NCBI RefSeq assembly: GCF_003056335.1
Contig: NZ_PYWA01000003.1
Location: 1 to 64,000, forward strand
DNA: 64,000 nucleotides
DNA from: Paracoccus indicus
GTDB lineage: Bacteria; Pseudomonadota; Alphaproteobacteria; Rhodobacterales; Rhodobacteraceae
Direction of reading: 5' to 3'
Below the pieces are notes generated by a model. That model did no database searches. It had not been told where the DNA came from and was given only the letters and a program-made list of their open reading frames with translations. This document shows positions 51,326 to 60,861 of the stretch, in pieces (within the stretch, counting starts at the first letter, position 1; each line of letters starts with the position of its first letter). The position numbers and the translations under genes are program-made.

Positions 51326-54300
51326 CCACCCCCCACACCCGCTATGCCGAACTCTGCGTGACCACGAATTTCACCTTCCTGACCGGCGCCTCCCACCCCG
51401 AGGAAATGGTCACCCGCGCCGCCGAACTGGGCCTCGAGGCGATCGCCATCACCGACCGCAATTCCGTCGCGGGGGTGGTGCGGGCGTTCTCGGCCTTGAA
51501 GGAACTGCGCCGCCTTGAGGCCGAGGCAGGGCCCACCATTCGGTCGCAGCGTGTCACCGACCATTCCAGCCGCCAAGTGGTGCCGCATTTCACCGGCCAG
51601 ACGCCCGCGCCTGAACTGTCCGGCCCGACCCTGCCGCGCCTGATTGCGGGCAGTCGGCTGGTGCTGAGCGACAGCGCGGTCGAATGGATCGCCCTGCCGA
51701 CCGATCTGGCGGCATGGACCCGGCTGACGCGGCTGCTGTCACTGGGCAAGCGGCGTGCCCCCAAGGGCGAATGCCACCTGACCCGTGCCGATCTGGCCGA
51801 ATGGGGGGCGGGAATGGTGCTGATCGCGCTGCCGCCCGACCCTTTGGGCGAGGGCCCCGACAAGGACGACCTGCTGGCCATGGCGCGGCGCTTTCCGGGC
51901 CATGCCTTTCTGGGCGCGGCACCCCGCTATGACGGGCGCGACCAGGCGCGGCTGGACGCGCTGGCGCAGGTCTCGGCCGCGACGGGTCTGCCGATGGTGG
52001 CGGTGGGGGACGCGCTGATGCATCGCGCCTATCGCCGTCCCGTGGCCGATGTGCTGACATGCCTGCGCCTTGGCCGGACCATCGACAACATCGGCAGCGC
52101 CCGCTTGCCCAATGCCGAACGCCGCCTGAAATCGGGGGCGGAAATGGCGCGGATGTTCCACCGCTATCCCGCCGCGCTGAACCGCAGCATCCAGATCGCG
52201 GCGCGCTGCACCTTTGCGCTGGACGATCTGCGATACCAGTATCCGCAAGAGGACAGCGGCTCCGAAACCGCCCAGCAGCGGCTGGAACGCCTGACCCGCG
52301 AAGGCGTGGCCTGGAGGTATCCGGCAGGCGCCCCCCAGAAGGTTCTGGACGGCATCGGCAAGGAACTGGCCTTGATCGCCGACATGGAATACGCCCCCTA
52401 TTTCCTGACTGTCCATGACATCGTGGCCTTTGCCCGCAGCGAGGGCATCCTGTGCCAGGGGCGGGGGTCTGCGGCCAATTCGGTGGTCTGCTATCTGCTG
52501 GGCATCACCGAGGTTCCGCCAGAATCCATCACGCTGATCTTTGAACGCTTCATCAGCAAGGACCGGGGCGAGCCGCCCGATATCGACGTTGATTTCGAAC
52601 ATCAACGGCGCGAGGAGGTGATCCAGTGGATCTATGAAAAATACGGCCGCGAACGCGCCGGGCTGACCGCGACGGTGATCCATTTCCGGTCGCGCGCCGC
52701 CATCCGCGAGGTGGGCAAGGTCATGGGCCTGTCGCAGGACGTGGTGGCGCGGCTGACGGGGCAGATCTGGGGCTGGTCTTCTGCGGCACCGGGCGACGAC
52801 CGGCTGCGCGATGCGGGGCTGGACCCGCGCGACCGTCGGCTGCGCCAGACGGCCTGGCTGATTTCCCAGATCATCGGCTTTCCCCGCCACCTGTCCCAGC
52901 ATGTCGGCGGCTTCGTCATCACCCGCGACCGTCTGGACGAACTCTGCCCCATCGAGAATGCCGCGATGGAGGGGCGGACCATCATCGAATGGGACAAGGA
53001 CGACATCGACACGCTTGGCCTGCTGAAGGTCGATATTCTGGCGTTGGGGATGCTGACGGCGATCCGCAAATCCTTTGCCCTCCTGGCTGATCACCGCGGC
53101 CAGAAGCTGACGCTGGCCAACGTGCCTGCGGATGACCCGCGGGTCTATGACATGCTGTGCCGCGCCGATGCGGTGGGGGTCTTTCAGGTCGAAAGCCGCG
53201 CGCAGCTGAATTTCCTGCCGCGCATGCAGCCCCGCGCCTTCTATGACCTGGTCTGCGAGGTCGCCATCGTCCGTCCCGGTCCCATCCAGGGCGGCATGGT
53301 CCATCCCTTCATCAACCGCCGTCAGAAACGCGAACCGATCGAGGATCTGGGCCCCCAAATGATGGAGGTTCTGGGCCGCACCTATGGCGTGCCGCTGTTT
53401 CAGGAACAGGCCATGCAGATCGCCGTGGTCGCAGCGGGCTTCACCCCCTCCGAGGCCGACCGCCTGCGCCGGTCGCTGGCGACCTTCAAGCGGATGGGCA
53501 CCATCGGCAGCTTTCGCGACCGCTTCGTGTCGGGGATGCTGGCGCGGGGCTATGACGCGGATTTCGCGCAGCGCTGCTTTGCCCAGATCGAGGGGTTCGG
53601 CAGTTACGGCTTTCCCGAAAGCCATGCGGCCAGTTTCGCGCGGCTGGTCTATGTCTCGGCCTGGCTGAAATGCCACCACCAGGCGATCTTTACCTGCGCG
53701 CTGCTGAACAGCCAGCCGATGGGGTTCTATGCCCCCGCCCAGCTGGTCCGCGATGCCCGCGACCGCGGCGTCGAGGTGCGTCCGGTTTCGGTCAACCATT
53801 CCGAATGGGATTGCACGGTCGAACCACGCCAAGACGGGTCGCTGGCCATCCGTCTGGGGTTCCGTTTGATCCGCGGCATGAAAGCCGAGGATGCGGCCTG
53901 GATCGGGGCGGCGCGCGGCAACGGCTATGCCGATGTCGAGAGCCTGTGGCGCCGCGCCGGCGTGCCGCCCGCCACGCTGGAACGGCTGGCGGAATCCGAT
54001 GCCTTTGCCGCCCTGGGGCTGACGCGGCGCGATGCGCTCTGGGCGGCCAAGGCGCTGAATGCCCCCAAACCCCTGCCGCTGTTCGGCCTGGATGGCGAGG
54101 GCGGGGATGAGCCGCAGATGATCCTGCCCCCCATGTCCCTTGGCCAGGAGGTGGTCGAGGATTACGTGTCCTTGCGCCTGTCGCTGCGCGCCCATCCGCT
54201 GGAACTGCTGCGCCCCGATCTGCCGGGTTGCGTGCCCCATGAACGGCTGGGGCAGGCGTCGGGGCGCATCTCGGTCACGGGTCTGGTCATCACCCGTCAG

Positions 54301-54654
54301 CGCCCCGGCACGGCATCGGGCGTGATCTTCCTGACGCTGGAGGATGAGACCGGCAATGCCAATGTCGTCGTCTGGAACAAGGTCTATGAGGCGTTCCGCC
54401 AGCAGGTCGTCACGGGGCGCCTGCTGCGGGTTCATGGTCGCGTCCAGCGCGACGGGCAGGTCGTCCATATCATTGCCGAACGAATCGAGGACCTCTCACC
54501 CCGCCTGTCGCATCTGGGCCATCCCGTCACGCTGCAGGTGAACGACGGACGCGCCGACGAAACCCGCCGCCCCGTGGGGGGCAGCATGCGCGGCGGCCCC
54601 CGCCATCCCCGCGATCAGGCCCGTCAGCTGTTCCCCAGCCGCGATTTCCACTAG
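51322..54654 (+). CDS. dnaE2: Error-prone DNA polymerase DnaE2 (ImuC)
   Basis: This 1110-residue C-family polymerase carries out SOS translesion synthesis. The PHP domain opens with YAELCVTTNFTFLTGASHPEEMV, and the polymerase active site is PPDIDVDFEHQRREEVIQWIYEKYG with the metal-binding Asp residues. Other DnaE2 stretches are FPRHLSQHVGGFVITRDRL, VGVFQVESRAQLNFLPRM, and GSYGFPESHAASFARLVYVS; an OB-fold follows (ISVTGLVITRQRPGTASGVIFLTLEDETG). The start ATG overlaps the imuB stop. It ends four bases inside the convergent iron-ABC gene. Confidence 0.96.
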   Translation: MTTPHTRYAELCVTTNFTFLTGASHPEEMVTRAAELGLEAIAITDRNSVAGVVRAFSALKELRRLEAEAGPTIRSQRVTDHSSRQVVPHFTGQTPAPELSGPTLPRLIAGSRLVLSDSAVEWIALPTDLAAWTRLTRLLSLGKRRAPKGECHLTRADLAEWGAGMVLIALPPDPLGEGPDKDDLLAMARRFPGHAFLGAAPRYDGRDQARLDALAQVSAATGLPMVAVGDALMHRAYRRPVADVLTCLRLGRTIDNIGSARLPNAERRLKSGAEMARMFHRYPAALNRSIQIAARCTFALDDLRYQYPQEDSGSETAQQRLERLTREGVAWRYPAGAPQKVLDGIGKELALIADMEYAPYFLTVHDIVAFARSEGILCQGRGSAANSVVCYLLGITEVPPESITLIFERFISKDRGEPPDIDVDFEHQRREEVIQWIYEKYGRERAGLTATVIHFRSRAAIREVGKVMGLSQDVVARLTGQIWGWSSAAPGDDRLRDAGLDPRDRRLRQTAWLISQIIGFPRHLSQHVGGFVITRDRLDELCPIENAAMEGRTIIEWDKDDIDTLGLLKVDILALGMLTAIRKSFALLADHRGQKLTLANVPADDPRVYDMLCRADAVGVFQVESRAQLNFLPRMQPRAFYDLVCEVAIVRPGPIQGGMVHPFINRRQKREPIEDLGPQMMEVLGRTYGVPLFQEQAMQIAVVAAGFTPSEADRLRRSLATFKRMGTIGSFRDRFVSGMLARGYDADFAQRCFAQIEGFGSYGFPESHAASFARLVYVSAWLKCHHQAIFTCALLNSQPMGFYAPAQLVRDARDRGVEVRPVSVNHSEWDCTVEPRQDGSLAIRLGFRLIRGMKAEDAAWIGAARGNGYADVESLWRRAGVPPATLERLAESDAFAALGLTRRDALWAAKALNAPKPLPLFGLDGEGGDEPQMILPPMSLGQEVVEDYVSLRLSLRAHPLELLRPDLPGCVPHERLGQASGRISVTGLVITRQRPGTASGVIFLTLEDETGNANVVVWNKVYEAFRQQVVTGRLLRVHGRVQRDGQVVHIIAERIEDLSPRLSHLGHPVTLQVNDGRADETRRPVGGSMRGGPRHPRDQARQLFPSRDFH

Positions 54655-55481
54655 GCCGAACGCGCGGCGGGCTGCGCCACCCCGTGCCGCCCCAGGGGCA
54701 GCATCAGCGGCCGCCCCGAGGCCGGGTCGCTGATCACCATGCTGTCCAGCCCGAAGACGCGGCGCACCATGTCGCGCGTCAGCACCTGGTCGGGCGGGCC
54801 GACGGCGTCGATGCTGCCCGCCCGCATCGCGACCAGGTGATCGGCATAGCGCGCCGCCAGGTTCAGGTCGTGCAGCACCATCACCACCGTCGTGCCGCGC
54901 GCGCGGTTCAGGTCGACCAGCAGGTCCAGGACCTCGACCTGGTGGCAGATGTCCAGATAGGTGGTCGGTTCGTCCAGCAGCAGAAGGTCGGTCTGCTGGG
55001 CCAGCGTCATGGCGATCCAGACCCGCTGACGCTGGCCGCCCGACAATTCGTCGACCGCGCGTTCGGCCAGATCTTGCGTGCCGGTCGCCTGCAGCGCCTC
55101 GGCCACGGCCTGATCGTCCCGCGCAGTCCAGCGCGACAGGAACCCCTGATGGGGGTGGCGGCCGCGCCCGACCAGATCGGCCACCGTGATGCCCTCGGGG
55201 GCGATGGGGGATTGCGGCAGCAGGCCAAGGGTCCGGGCCAGATGCCGGGGCGACATGGCGTGGATCGATTTGCCGTCCAGCAGCACCTGCCCGGCCTTGG
55301 GCGCGATCAGCCGCGACATGGTCCGCAGCAGGGTGGATTTCCCGCAGGCATTCGCCCCCACGATGGCGGTTATCCGGCCCGCGGGGATCTGCAGGTTCAG
55401 CCCCTGGAAGATCATCCGCTCGGCATAGCCCGATGACAGGTCATGGGCGGCAAGGCTGTGCTGGGTCATGCGGTCTGGCAT
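54651..55481 (-). CDS. Iron-siderophore ABC transporter ATP-binding protein (FecE/FepC type)
   Basis: This 276-residue ATPase has Walker A GANACGKST, the Q-loop LGLLPQSPIAPEG, the signature LSGGQRQRVWIA and Walker B LLLLDEPTTYLD, with the H-loop His in VLHDLNLAARY. The sequence style is that of FecE/FhuC ATPases for ferric siderophores. It is the last gene of the leftward importer operon, beginning at the stop codon of the second permease (one-base overlap). It energises uptake at the inner membrane. Confidence 0.93.
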   Translation of the reverse strand: MPDRMTQHSLAAHDLSSGYAERMIFQGLNLQIPAGRITAIVGANACGKSTLLRTMSRLIAPKAGQVLLDGKSIHAMSPRHLARTLGLLPQSPIAPEGITVADLVGRGRHPHQGFLSRWTARDDQAVAEALQATGTQDLAERAVDELSGGQRQRVWIAMTLAQQTDLLLLDEPTTYLDICHQVEVLDLLVDLNRARGTTVVMVLHDLNLAARYADHLVAMRAGSIDAVGPPDQVLTRDMVRRVFGLDSMVISDPASGRPLMLPLGRHGVAQPAARSA

Positions 55482-56515
55482 CAGGTCGCTCCGGTCTTGT
55501 TGGCGCGGATGATCAGGAAGATCAGATAGGGGGCCCCGATGGCGCCGGTCATGACACCCACCGGATAGCGCCCCGGCAGCAGGAACTGGCCCGCGAAATC
55601 GCCTGCCAGCACCAGAAGCGCACCGACCAGCGCGGCGGGGATCAGCACGGATCCGCGCGGCCCCACGATGCGCGCGGCGATGGGGCCGGACAGGAAGGCC
55701 ACGAAGGCGATGGGGCCGGTGATGGCGGTCGCCACCGCGATGATGCCCACCGCCGTCAGAATGACGATCAGCCGCGTGCGGGCGACATCCGTGCCAAGGG
55801 CCGCTGCGGTGTCATCGCCCAGCCTCAGCATCTCCAATCCGCGCCGCTGGCCGATCAGCAGGCTGCCGCAGGTCGCCAAGGCCAGCGCGGGCCACAGCGC
55901 CTGGTCCAGCGTCGCGCCGTTCAGGCTGCCGGTCAGCCAACGCATCGCCTGTTGCAGGTCCCAGGCCGGTGCCTGCGCCAGCAGGAATGCGATGGCACTG
56001 TCCAGCATCGAGGATACGCCGATTCCCACCAGGATCAGCCGTCCCCCCGAAATGCCGTTCCTGAACGACAGCCCGAAGATCAGCGCGGCCACCCCCAGAC
56101 CCGCGACCACCGCCATCAGCGCGACCGATGGCCCGCCAAGCGACAGCGCGACGATGGCAAAGACCGCCGCCGCGCTGGCGCCCGCGTTGATGCCGATGAT
56201 GTCGGGGCTGGCCAAGGGATTGCGCAGCATCACTTGGAAGGCCGCGCCACCAAGGCCGAAGCACAGGCCCGCCAGCACCGCCAGCACCGCACGCGGCAGG
56301 CGCAGCTGTCCCACGGTGAATGATGCGCCCGGCACATCGACGCCCGCCAGCACGCGCAGCACGTCGCCGGGCGGCGTCACCGATTGCCCGACGCACAGCG
56401 TGATCATGACGGCCAGCGCCAACAGGCCCGCCAGGCAGGCGACCGCCGTGCGATAACCGTTGGACCGTTGCAGGCGGGCGCTGCGCAGACGCGTCGGGAT
56501 GGATTGATCGGTCAC
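55481..56515 (-). CDS. Iron-siderophore ABC transporter permease (FecCD family)
   Basis: This 344-residue inner-membrane protein has about nine to ten spans. FecCD stretches include RLPRAVLAVLAGLCFGLGGAAFQVMLRNPLASPDIIGINAGASAAAV, LVGIGVSSMLDSAIAFLL, and a C-terminal PIAFVAFLSGPIAARIVGPRG with the EAA-like loop contacting the ATPase. It forms a heterodimeric channel with the permease encoded next to it, which it overlaps by four bases. Confidence 0.93.
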   Translation of the reverse strand: MTDQSIPTRLRSARLQRSNGYRTAVACLAGLLALAVMITLCVGQSVTPPGDVLRVLAGVDVPGASFTVGQLRLPRAVLAVLAGLCFGLGGAAFQVMLRNPLASPDIIGINAGASAAAVFAIVALSLGGPSVALMAVVAGLGVAALIFGLSFRNGISGGRLILVGIGVSSMLDSAIAFLLAQAPAWDLQQAMRWLTGSLNGATLDQALWPALALATCGSLLIGQRRGLEMLRLGDDTAAALGTDVARTRLIVILTAVGIIAVATAITGPIAFVAFLSGPIAARIVGPRGSVLIPAALVGALLVLAGDFAGQFLLPGRYPVGVMTGAIGAPYLIFLIIRANKTGAT

Positions 56516-57510
56516 AGGGCTGAGATCCTCTGCCGACGGACGATCCAGATGAAGAAAGGCGCGCCGATCAGGGCCGTCACGATCCCGACCGGCAGCTCGG
56601 TGGGGCTGATCAGGATGCGGCCAAGCGTATCGGCGGCCAGCAGAAGGCAGGCCCCCGTCAGCGCCGACAGGGGCAGCAGCCAGCGGTGATCGACGCCGAA
56701 CAGCAGGCGGCAGACATGCGGCACGACAAGACCGACAAAGCCGATCGGCCCGCAGATCGCGGTCGTCGCACCGCAGAGCAGGATGGCCGAGACCGCCGCC
56801 AGACCGCGCGCGACGGCGGGGCTTTCGCCAAGGCCGCGGGCCAGATCCTCGCCCAGGGCCAGCATGTTCAGGCGGCGGGCGGTGGGGATCGCCAGCAGCA
56901 GGCCCAGTGCCAGCAGGGGCGCCACCTGCGCGATCGCGTCGAAGGTCGCGCCGCCCACGCCGCCGATCTGCCAGGCCCGCACGCCGCCCGCGATGTCGTT
57001 GCGCGGCAGCACCACCGCGATCACCATCGAGGAGAGCGCGACCGAGGTCGCAGCGCCCGCCAAGGCCAGCTTCAGCGGCGTCGCGCCGCCCCGGCCCAGT
57101 GATCCGATGGCATAGACCGATACCGCCGCCACCCCCGCGCCGAGGATCGCGATCCAGACATAGGCCGCAAGGGACGACATGTCGAACCAGGCGATGCCGA
57201 TGACCACCGCCAGCGATGCGCCCATGTTGACGCCCAGGATCCCCGGATCAGCCAGCGGGTTGCGGGTCACGCCCTGCATGATGGCCCCCGCCAGTCCCAG
57301 TGCCGCCCCCGCCATGACGGCCAGGATGGTGCGCGGGATGCGCGTGGCGACGGCGGCCTGGCCCATCGTCTGGGTCCCGCCCGACAGGGCCGCCAGAATG
57401 TCAGCCATCCCCACATGCCGCGTGCCGACCACGACCGACAGCACGCAGAGCGCCGCCAGCACAAGCAGGATCACGGCCAGCCAGATGCGCCGGGGGTGGC
57501 GGATCGTCAT
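56512..57510 (-). CDS. Iron-siderophore ABC transporter permease (FecCD family)
   Basis: This 332-residue polytopic protein is a FecCD paralogue: TRIPRTILAVMAGAALGLAGAIMQGVTRNPLADPGILGVNMGASLAV, LALAGAATSVALSSM, then PIGFVGLVVPHVCRLLFG and PTELPVGIVTALIGAPFFIWI at the end. It pairs with the neighbouring permease. Both ends overlap neighbours by four bases, confirming a single transcript with the binding protein upstream. Confidence 0.93.
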   Translation of the reverse strand: MTIRHPRRIWLAVILLVLAALCVLSVVVGTRHVGMADILAALSGGTQTMGQAAVATRIPRTILAVMAGAALGLAGAIMQGVTRNPLADPGILGVNMGASLAVVIGIAWFDMSSLAAYVWIAILGAGVAAVSVYAIGSLGRGGATPLKLALAGAATSVALSSMVIAVVLPRNDIAGGVRAWQIGGVGGATFDAIAQVAPLLALGLLLAIPTARRLNMLALGEDLARGLGESPAVARGLAAVSAILLCGATTAICGPIGFVGLVVPHVCRLLFGVDHRWLLPLSALTGACLLLAADTLGRILISPTELPVGIVTALIGAPFFIWIVRRQRISAL

Positions 57511-58490
57511 TGCGCCTTCCGCGCGGCCTGCGCCAGCTTCTCGACATAGTCCGGCAGGACGTAAGGGATGGAAAGGGGTGTCGGGTTCGCCGCCGCCGCC
57601 TGCGGTCCCGTGCCCAGCATCACCACCGCATCATCGGCGATGGCGGGCATGCGCCCCAGCAGCGGATCGGCCTTCAGCAGATCAAGCATGTCCTGCCCGC
57701 CATAGGTCACGATGATGTCGACATCGTCGAACAGATCCACCCTCTCGGCGCTGACGGATCCGGCAAACTGGCCCGTTTCGGTCGCCTGCGTCACGCTGTC
57801 GGGCGATACCAGCCCCAAGTCGTGCAGGAAGCGAACCCGGGGATCGTTGTCGTTGTAGAAGCTGACGACGCTGAGGTCGGTCGGGTCGGGGAAGGTGGCG
57901 AACATTGCCGTCCTGCCCTCGATCTGCGGATGCTGCGCAAGGGTTTGTGCGATCAGAGCCTCGGTTTCGGCGATCAGCGCACCGCCTTCGGCGGCCCTGC
58001 CCATCCCCGCGCTGTCCAGCCGGATCATGTCGCGCCAGTCCGTGGTCCAGGGCGACTGCGGATAGGCGACGACGGGGGCGATCATCGAAAGCGTCTCATA
58101 TTCCGAGCGGTCCAGCCCCGAATAGGCCGCCAGGATCACGTCGGGGCGCGTGGCGGCGACGGCCTCGAAGTCGATGCCCGCGGTTTCGTCGAAAAGGGGC
58201 GGGGGCGCGGCATCCATCTGCCGCAGCTCGTCGCCGACCCAAGGCAGGATGCGATCCCCGTCGTCATCGCCGAAGCCTGCACCTGCAAAGCCGACGGGCA
58301 GGATGCCAAGGGCCAGGGGAACCTCGTGGTTTGCCCACCCTACGGTGGCGATGCGTTCGGGGCGCGCGGGAATGGTAGTCTGCCCAAGAGCATGGGTGAC
58401 GATCTGCGGATAGGTTGCTTCCTCTGCATGGGCAGGCAGGGGCAGGCAGGCGGCCATGGCCGTTGCGCAGGGCAGGAAACGACACCACAT
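57507..58490 (-). CDS. Iron-siderophore ABC transporter substrate-binding protein
   Basis: This 327-residue periplasmic protein has a Sec signal peptide (about 1-21, ending PAHA-EE). The FepB/FecB-type fold follows: IPARPERIATVGWANHEVPLALGILPVG, then FEAVAATRPDVILAAYSGLDRSEYETLSMIAPVVAYP, and DIIVTYGGQDMLDLLKADPLLGRMPAIADDAVVML. The ATG at 58490 follows GGAGTGTCGCCG. Ligand is a ferric siderophore of unknown class. It heads the leftward operon and is divergent from the TonB-dependent receptor. Confidence 0.9.
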   Translation of the reverse strand: MWCRFLPCATAMAACLPLPAHAEEATYPQIVTHALGQTTIPARPERIATVGWANHEVPLALGILPVGFAGAGFGDDDGDRILPWVGDELRQMDAAPPPLFDETAGIDFEAVAATRPDVILAAYSGLDRSEYETLSMIAPVVAYPQSPWTTDWRDMIRLDSAGMGRAAEGGALIAETEALIAQTLAQHPQIEGRTAMFATFPDPTDLSVVSFYNDNDPRVRFLHDLGLVSPDSVTQATETGQFAGSVSAERVDLFDDVDIIVTYGGQDMLDLLKADPLLGRMPAIADDAVVMLGTGPQAAAANPTPLSIPYVLPDYVEKLAQAARKAQ

Positions 58491-58555
58491 CGGCGACACT
58501 CCGTTGAATATGAACGAATTTGATCCGGGTTTTTCGGATCGTCTGGCTGTCATGC

Positions 58556-58571
58556 GTCGCATTTCTGCGAC
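58556..58571. promoter_or_regulatory. Palindrome GTCGCA-TTTC-TGCGAC in the divergent iron-uptake promoter region
   Basis: The six-base arms are perfect with a four-base centre. It lies between the binding-protein gene and the TonB-dependent receptor gene, 66 and 160 bases from their starts. It could be an operator shared by both or an mRNA hairpin. I did not find a clear Fur, Irr or RirA consensus in this 240-base region. Confidence 0.35.
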
Positions 58572-58730
58572 AGTCCCGCAGTTTCTTACAAAAACACTAG
58601 GAATAAGCAAGACGTTTGCGGCCCGAGGCTTTAGAAGCCCGTCCATCAGCGATCCGGCATAGGCCGCGTGAGGCAGCGCGGCCCATCCGGTGGCCAGCAC
58701 GACAACAAATCGATATTGTGGAAGATCTTC

Positions 58731-60827
58731 ATGCGGATCATGACAGCGAACGGCCCCGTGACGGGCCGTCGGCGCGGGGCGTTCATCGCGACCCTGCTTG
58801 GATGCAGTTCAGCCCTGGCGGTGATGGCCACGGGCCTTCACGCGCAGCAGACCGAGGACGAGGTGGTCGTTCTGGACCCCATCGTCGTCGAGGGTCAGGA
58901 CAACGGCTCTATCGTGGCGTTGCAGTCGAACGGGGCGGGCAGGCTCGAGACGCCGTTTCTGGACAGCGCCGCATCGGTATCGGTGGTGACCGAGGCCGAG
59001 ATCCGCGCCCGCGGCGCCGAGACGGTCGAGGATGTCCTGTCCTATACCGCGGGCGTCGTCACCGACCAATATGGCGCCGATGACCGCTTCCACTATTTCA
59101 AGGTGCGCGGCTTCGATCCGAACACCTATCGCGACGGCCTGCCGCTTGGCACCCCCTTCGGTGCCATCCGCGAGGAAGCCTATGCCTATGACCGGTTCGA
59201 GATCGTCAAGGGTGCCAACTCCAGTTCGTTCGGCATTTCGGACCCCGGCGGCGTGGTGAATTACCAGACCAAGCTGCCCAAGTCGGACCGCTTCGGCGAG
59301 GTCTATTCGACCGTCGGATCGAACGACCGGGTCGAGGCAGGCTTCGACATCGGCGACAATCTGACCCGGGACGATACGCTGTCCTATCGCCTGACCGGCA
59401 AGCTGCGGGACGGCGAATCCGACTACGAACAATCCCGCAACGACGAAAAATTCCTGATGGGCGGCCTGACATGGCGTCCCGACGACGCCACAAGCGTCAA
59501 CCTGGTGGTCGATGTGCTGGACCGCGACGGCGTTCCGGGCAGCGGCGGCTTCCCCGTCGGCGGCGATTTCGACCGCAGTGATTTCTTCGGCGAACCCGAT
59601 TTCAACTATCGCGGCACGGATCGCACCACGGCCACGCTGATCATGAACCGCGATCTGGGCGGAGGGCTCAGTGTCGGTTCGACCCTGCGCTACAGCGATA
59701 CCGACAGCGATTTCGGCTATGCCTATGTCTCGGGCGGATCGGGGACCATCGCGAACCGCGCCTATTTCACCGACGACAGCCACGATCACCAGCTGATCGG
59801 CGAGGCGCATCTGCAATATGACACGACCCTGAACGGCATCGACAGCCGCAGCCTGCTGGGCGTGGAATACAGCAAGTCGACCGAGGGCCAGATCTATGGT
59901 TTCGGCGCGGCCCCCGACATCGACTGGACCAACCCCGTCTACACGGGGGCGCCCGACAGCGTTCCGGTCATCACCGACACCCTGACGCGCACGCGCGGTC
60001 GCGCGATCTATGGACAGCAGGAACTGACCTTCGCGGATCGCTATGTCCTGTCCCTGGGGCTGCGTCACGACTGGCTGGACACCCGCATCGAGGACCGGCT
60101 TGCGGGCACGACCAGCAGGGACGACATCAGCGAGACGACGGGCCGGGTGGGTCTGACCTACAAGGCCACGGACGAGCTGTCGGTCTATGGCAGCTTTGCG
60201 CAATCGGTCGTCCCTGCCGGCACGGGTCTGGCCCCCGAACGGGGCGAGCAATACGAGCTGGGCGTGAAATATGCACCCCTCTCCAGCCGCTCGATCTTCA
60301 GCGCCGCGGTCTATGACCTGACCAAGGACAATATCACCCGCACCGATCCCGTGACCAACATGGCGGCGACCATCGGCAAGGTCCGGGTGCGCGGGCTGGA
60401 CCTGGAAGCCAAGACCGAGCTGACACCGAACCTGACGATGACCGCCGCCTATTCCTATGTCGACAGCGAGATCGTCGAGAACGGCACCGCCGGGAACGAG
60501 GGCAACCGCCTTGCGCTGATCCCGGAGCATTCGGGGTCGGTCTGGGTGAACTATCGGCTGGATGCCACGCCGAACCTTGGGCAGATGACCTTCGGGCTGG
60601 GTGCGCGCTATGTCGGTTCCTATGAGTATGACGATGCCAACACGGCCTCGACTTCGGGTCATGTGCTGCTGGATGCGGCCTATACCTACCAGGTGGACGA
60701 CCGGACCGAACTGTCGGTGAATGTCAGCAACCTGACGGACGAGAAATATTCGGCATACGGCGGGCTCTACGCCGATTTCTACAACGCCGGACGCGAGGTT
60801 TCCGCCACCCTGCGCCGCAACTGGTAG
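58731..60827 (+). CDS. TonB-dependent siderophore receptor
   Basis: This 698-residue outer-membrane receptor has a signal peptide (about 1-39, ending GLHA-QQ) and a TonB-box-like stretch EVVVLDPIVVEG. The plug domain follows (PFLDSAASVSVVTEAEIRARGAETVEDVLSYTAGVVTDQYG … FEIVKGANSSSFGISDPGGVVNYQTKLP), then a 22-strand barrel ending with the family tail REVSATLRRNW. The FpvA/FhuE-like plug indicates a hydroxamate or related ferric siderophore. No FecR-type signalling extension is present. ATG 58731 follows GGAAGATC; ATG 58740 is possible. It works with the divergent ABC importer; TonB is elsewhere. Confidence 0.92.
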   Translation: MRIMTANGPVTGRRRGAFIATLLGCSSALAVMATGLHAQQTEDEVVVLDPIVVEGQDNGSIVALQSNGAGRLETPFLDSAASVSVVTEAEIRARGAETVEDVLSYTAGVVTDQYGADDRFHYFKVRGFDPNTYRDGLPLGTPFGAIREEAYAYDRFEIVKGANSSSFGISDPGGVVNYQTKLPKSDRFGEVYSTVGSNDRVEAGFDIGDNLTRDDTLSYRLTGKLRDGESDYEQSRNDEKFLMGGLTWRPDDATSVNLVVDVLDRDGVPGSGGFPVGGDFDRSDFFGEPDFNYRGTDRTTATLIMNRDLGGGLSVGSTLRYSDTDSDFGYAYVSGGSGTIANRAYFTDDSHDHQLIGEAHLQYDTTLNGIDSRSLLGVEYSKSTEGQIYGFGAAPDIDWTNPVYTGAPDSVPVITDTLTRTRGRAIYGQQELTFADRYVLSLGLRHDWLDTRIEDRLAGTTSRDDISETTGRVGLTYKATDELSVYGSFAQSVVPAGTGLAPERGEQYELGVKYAPLSSRSIFSAAVYDLTKDNITRTDPVTNMAATIGKVRVRGLDLEAKTELTPNLTMTAAYSYVDSEIVENGTAGNEGNRLALIPEHSGSVWVNYRLDATPNLGQMTFGLGARYVGSYEYDDANTASTSGHVLLDAAYTYQVDDRTELSVNVSNLTDEKYSAYGGLYADFYNAGREVSATLRRNW

Positions 60828-60834
60828 GACCGAC

Positions 60835-60860
60835 GCCCCATCCGCCTTTGCGGGTGGGGC
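60835..60860. terminator. Bidirectional hairpin between the receptor and MFS genes
   Basis: GCCCCATCCGC-CTTT-GCGGGTGGGGC forms an 11-bp stem with one G-T wobble between two convergent genes. No T run follows on either side, so it is a probable but weak or factor-assisted terminator. Confidence 0.55.
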
Positions 60861-60861
60861 A

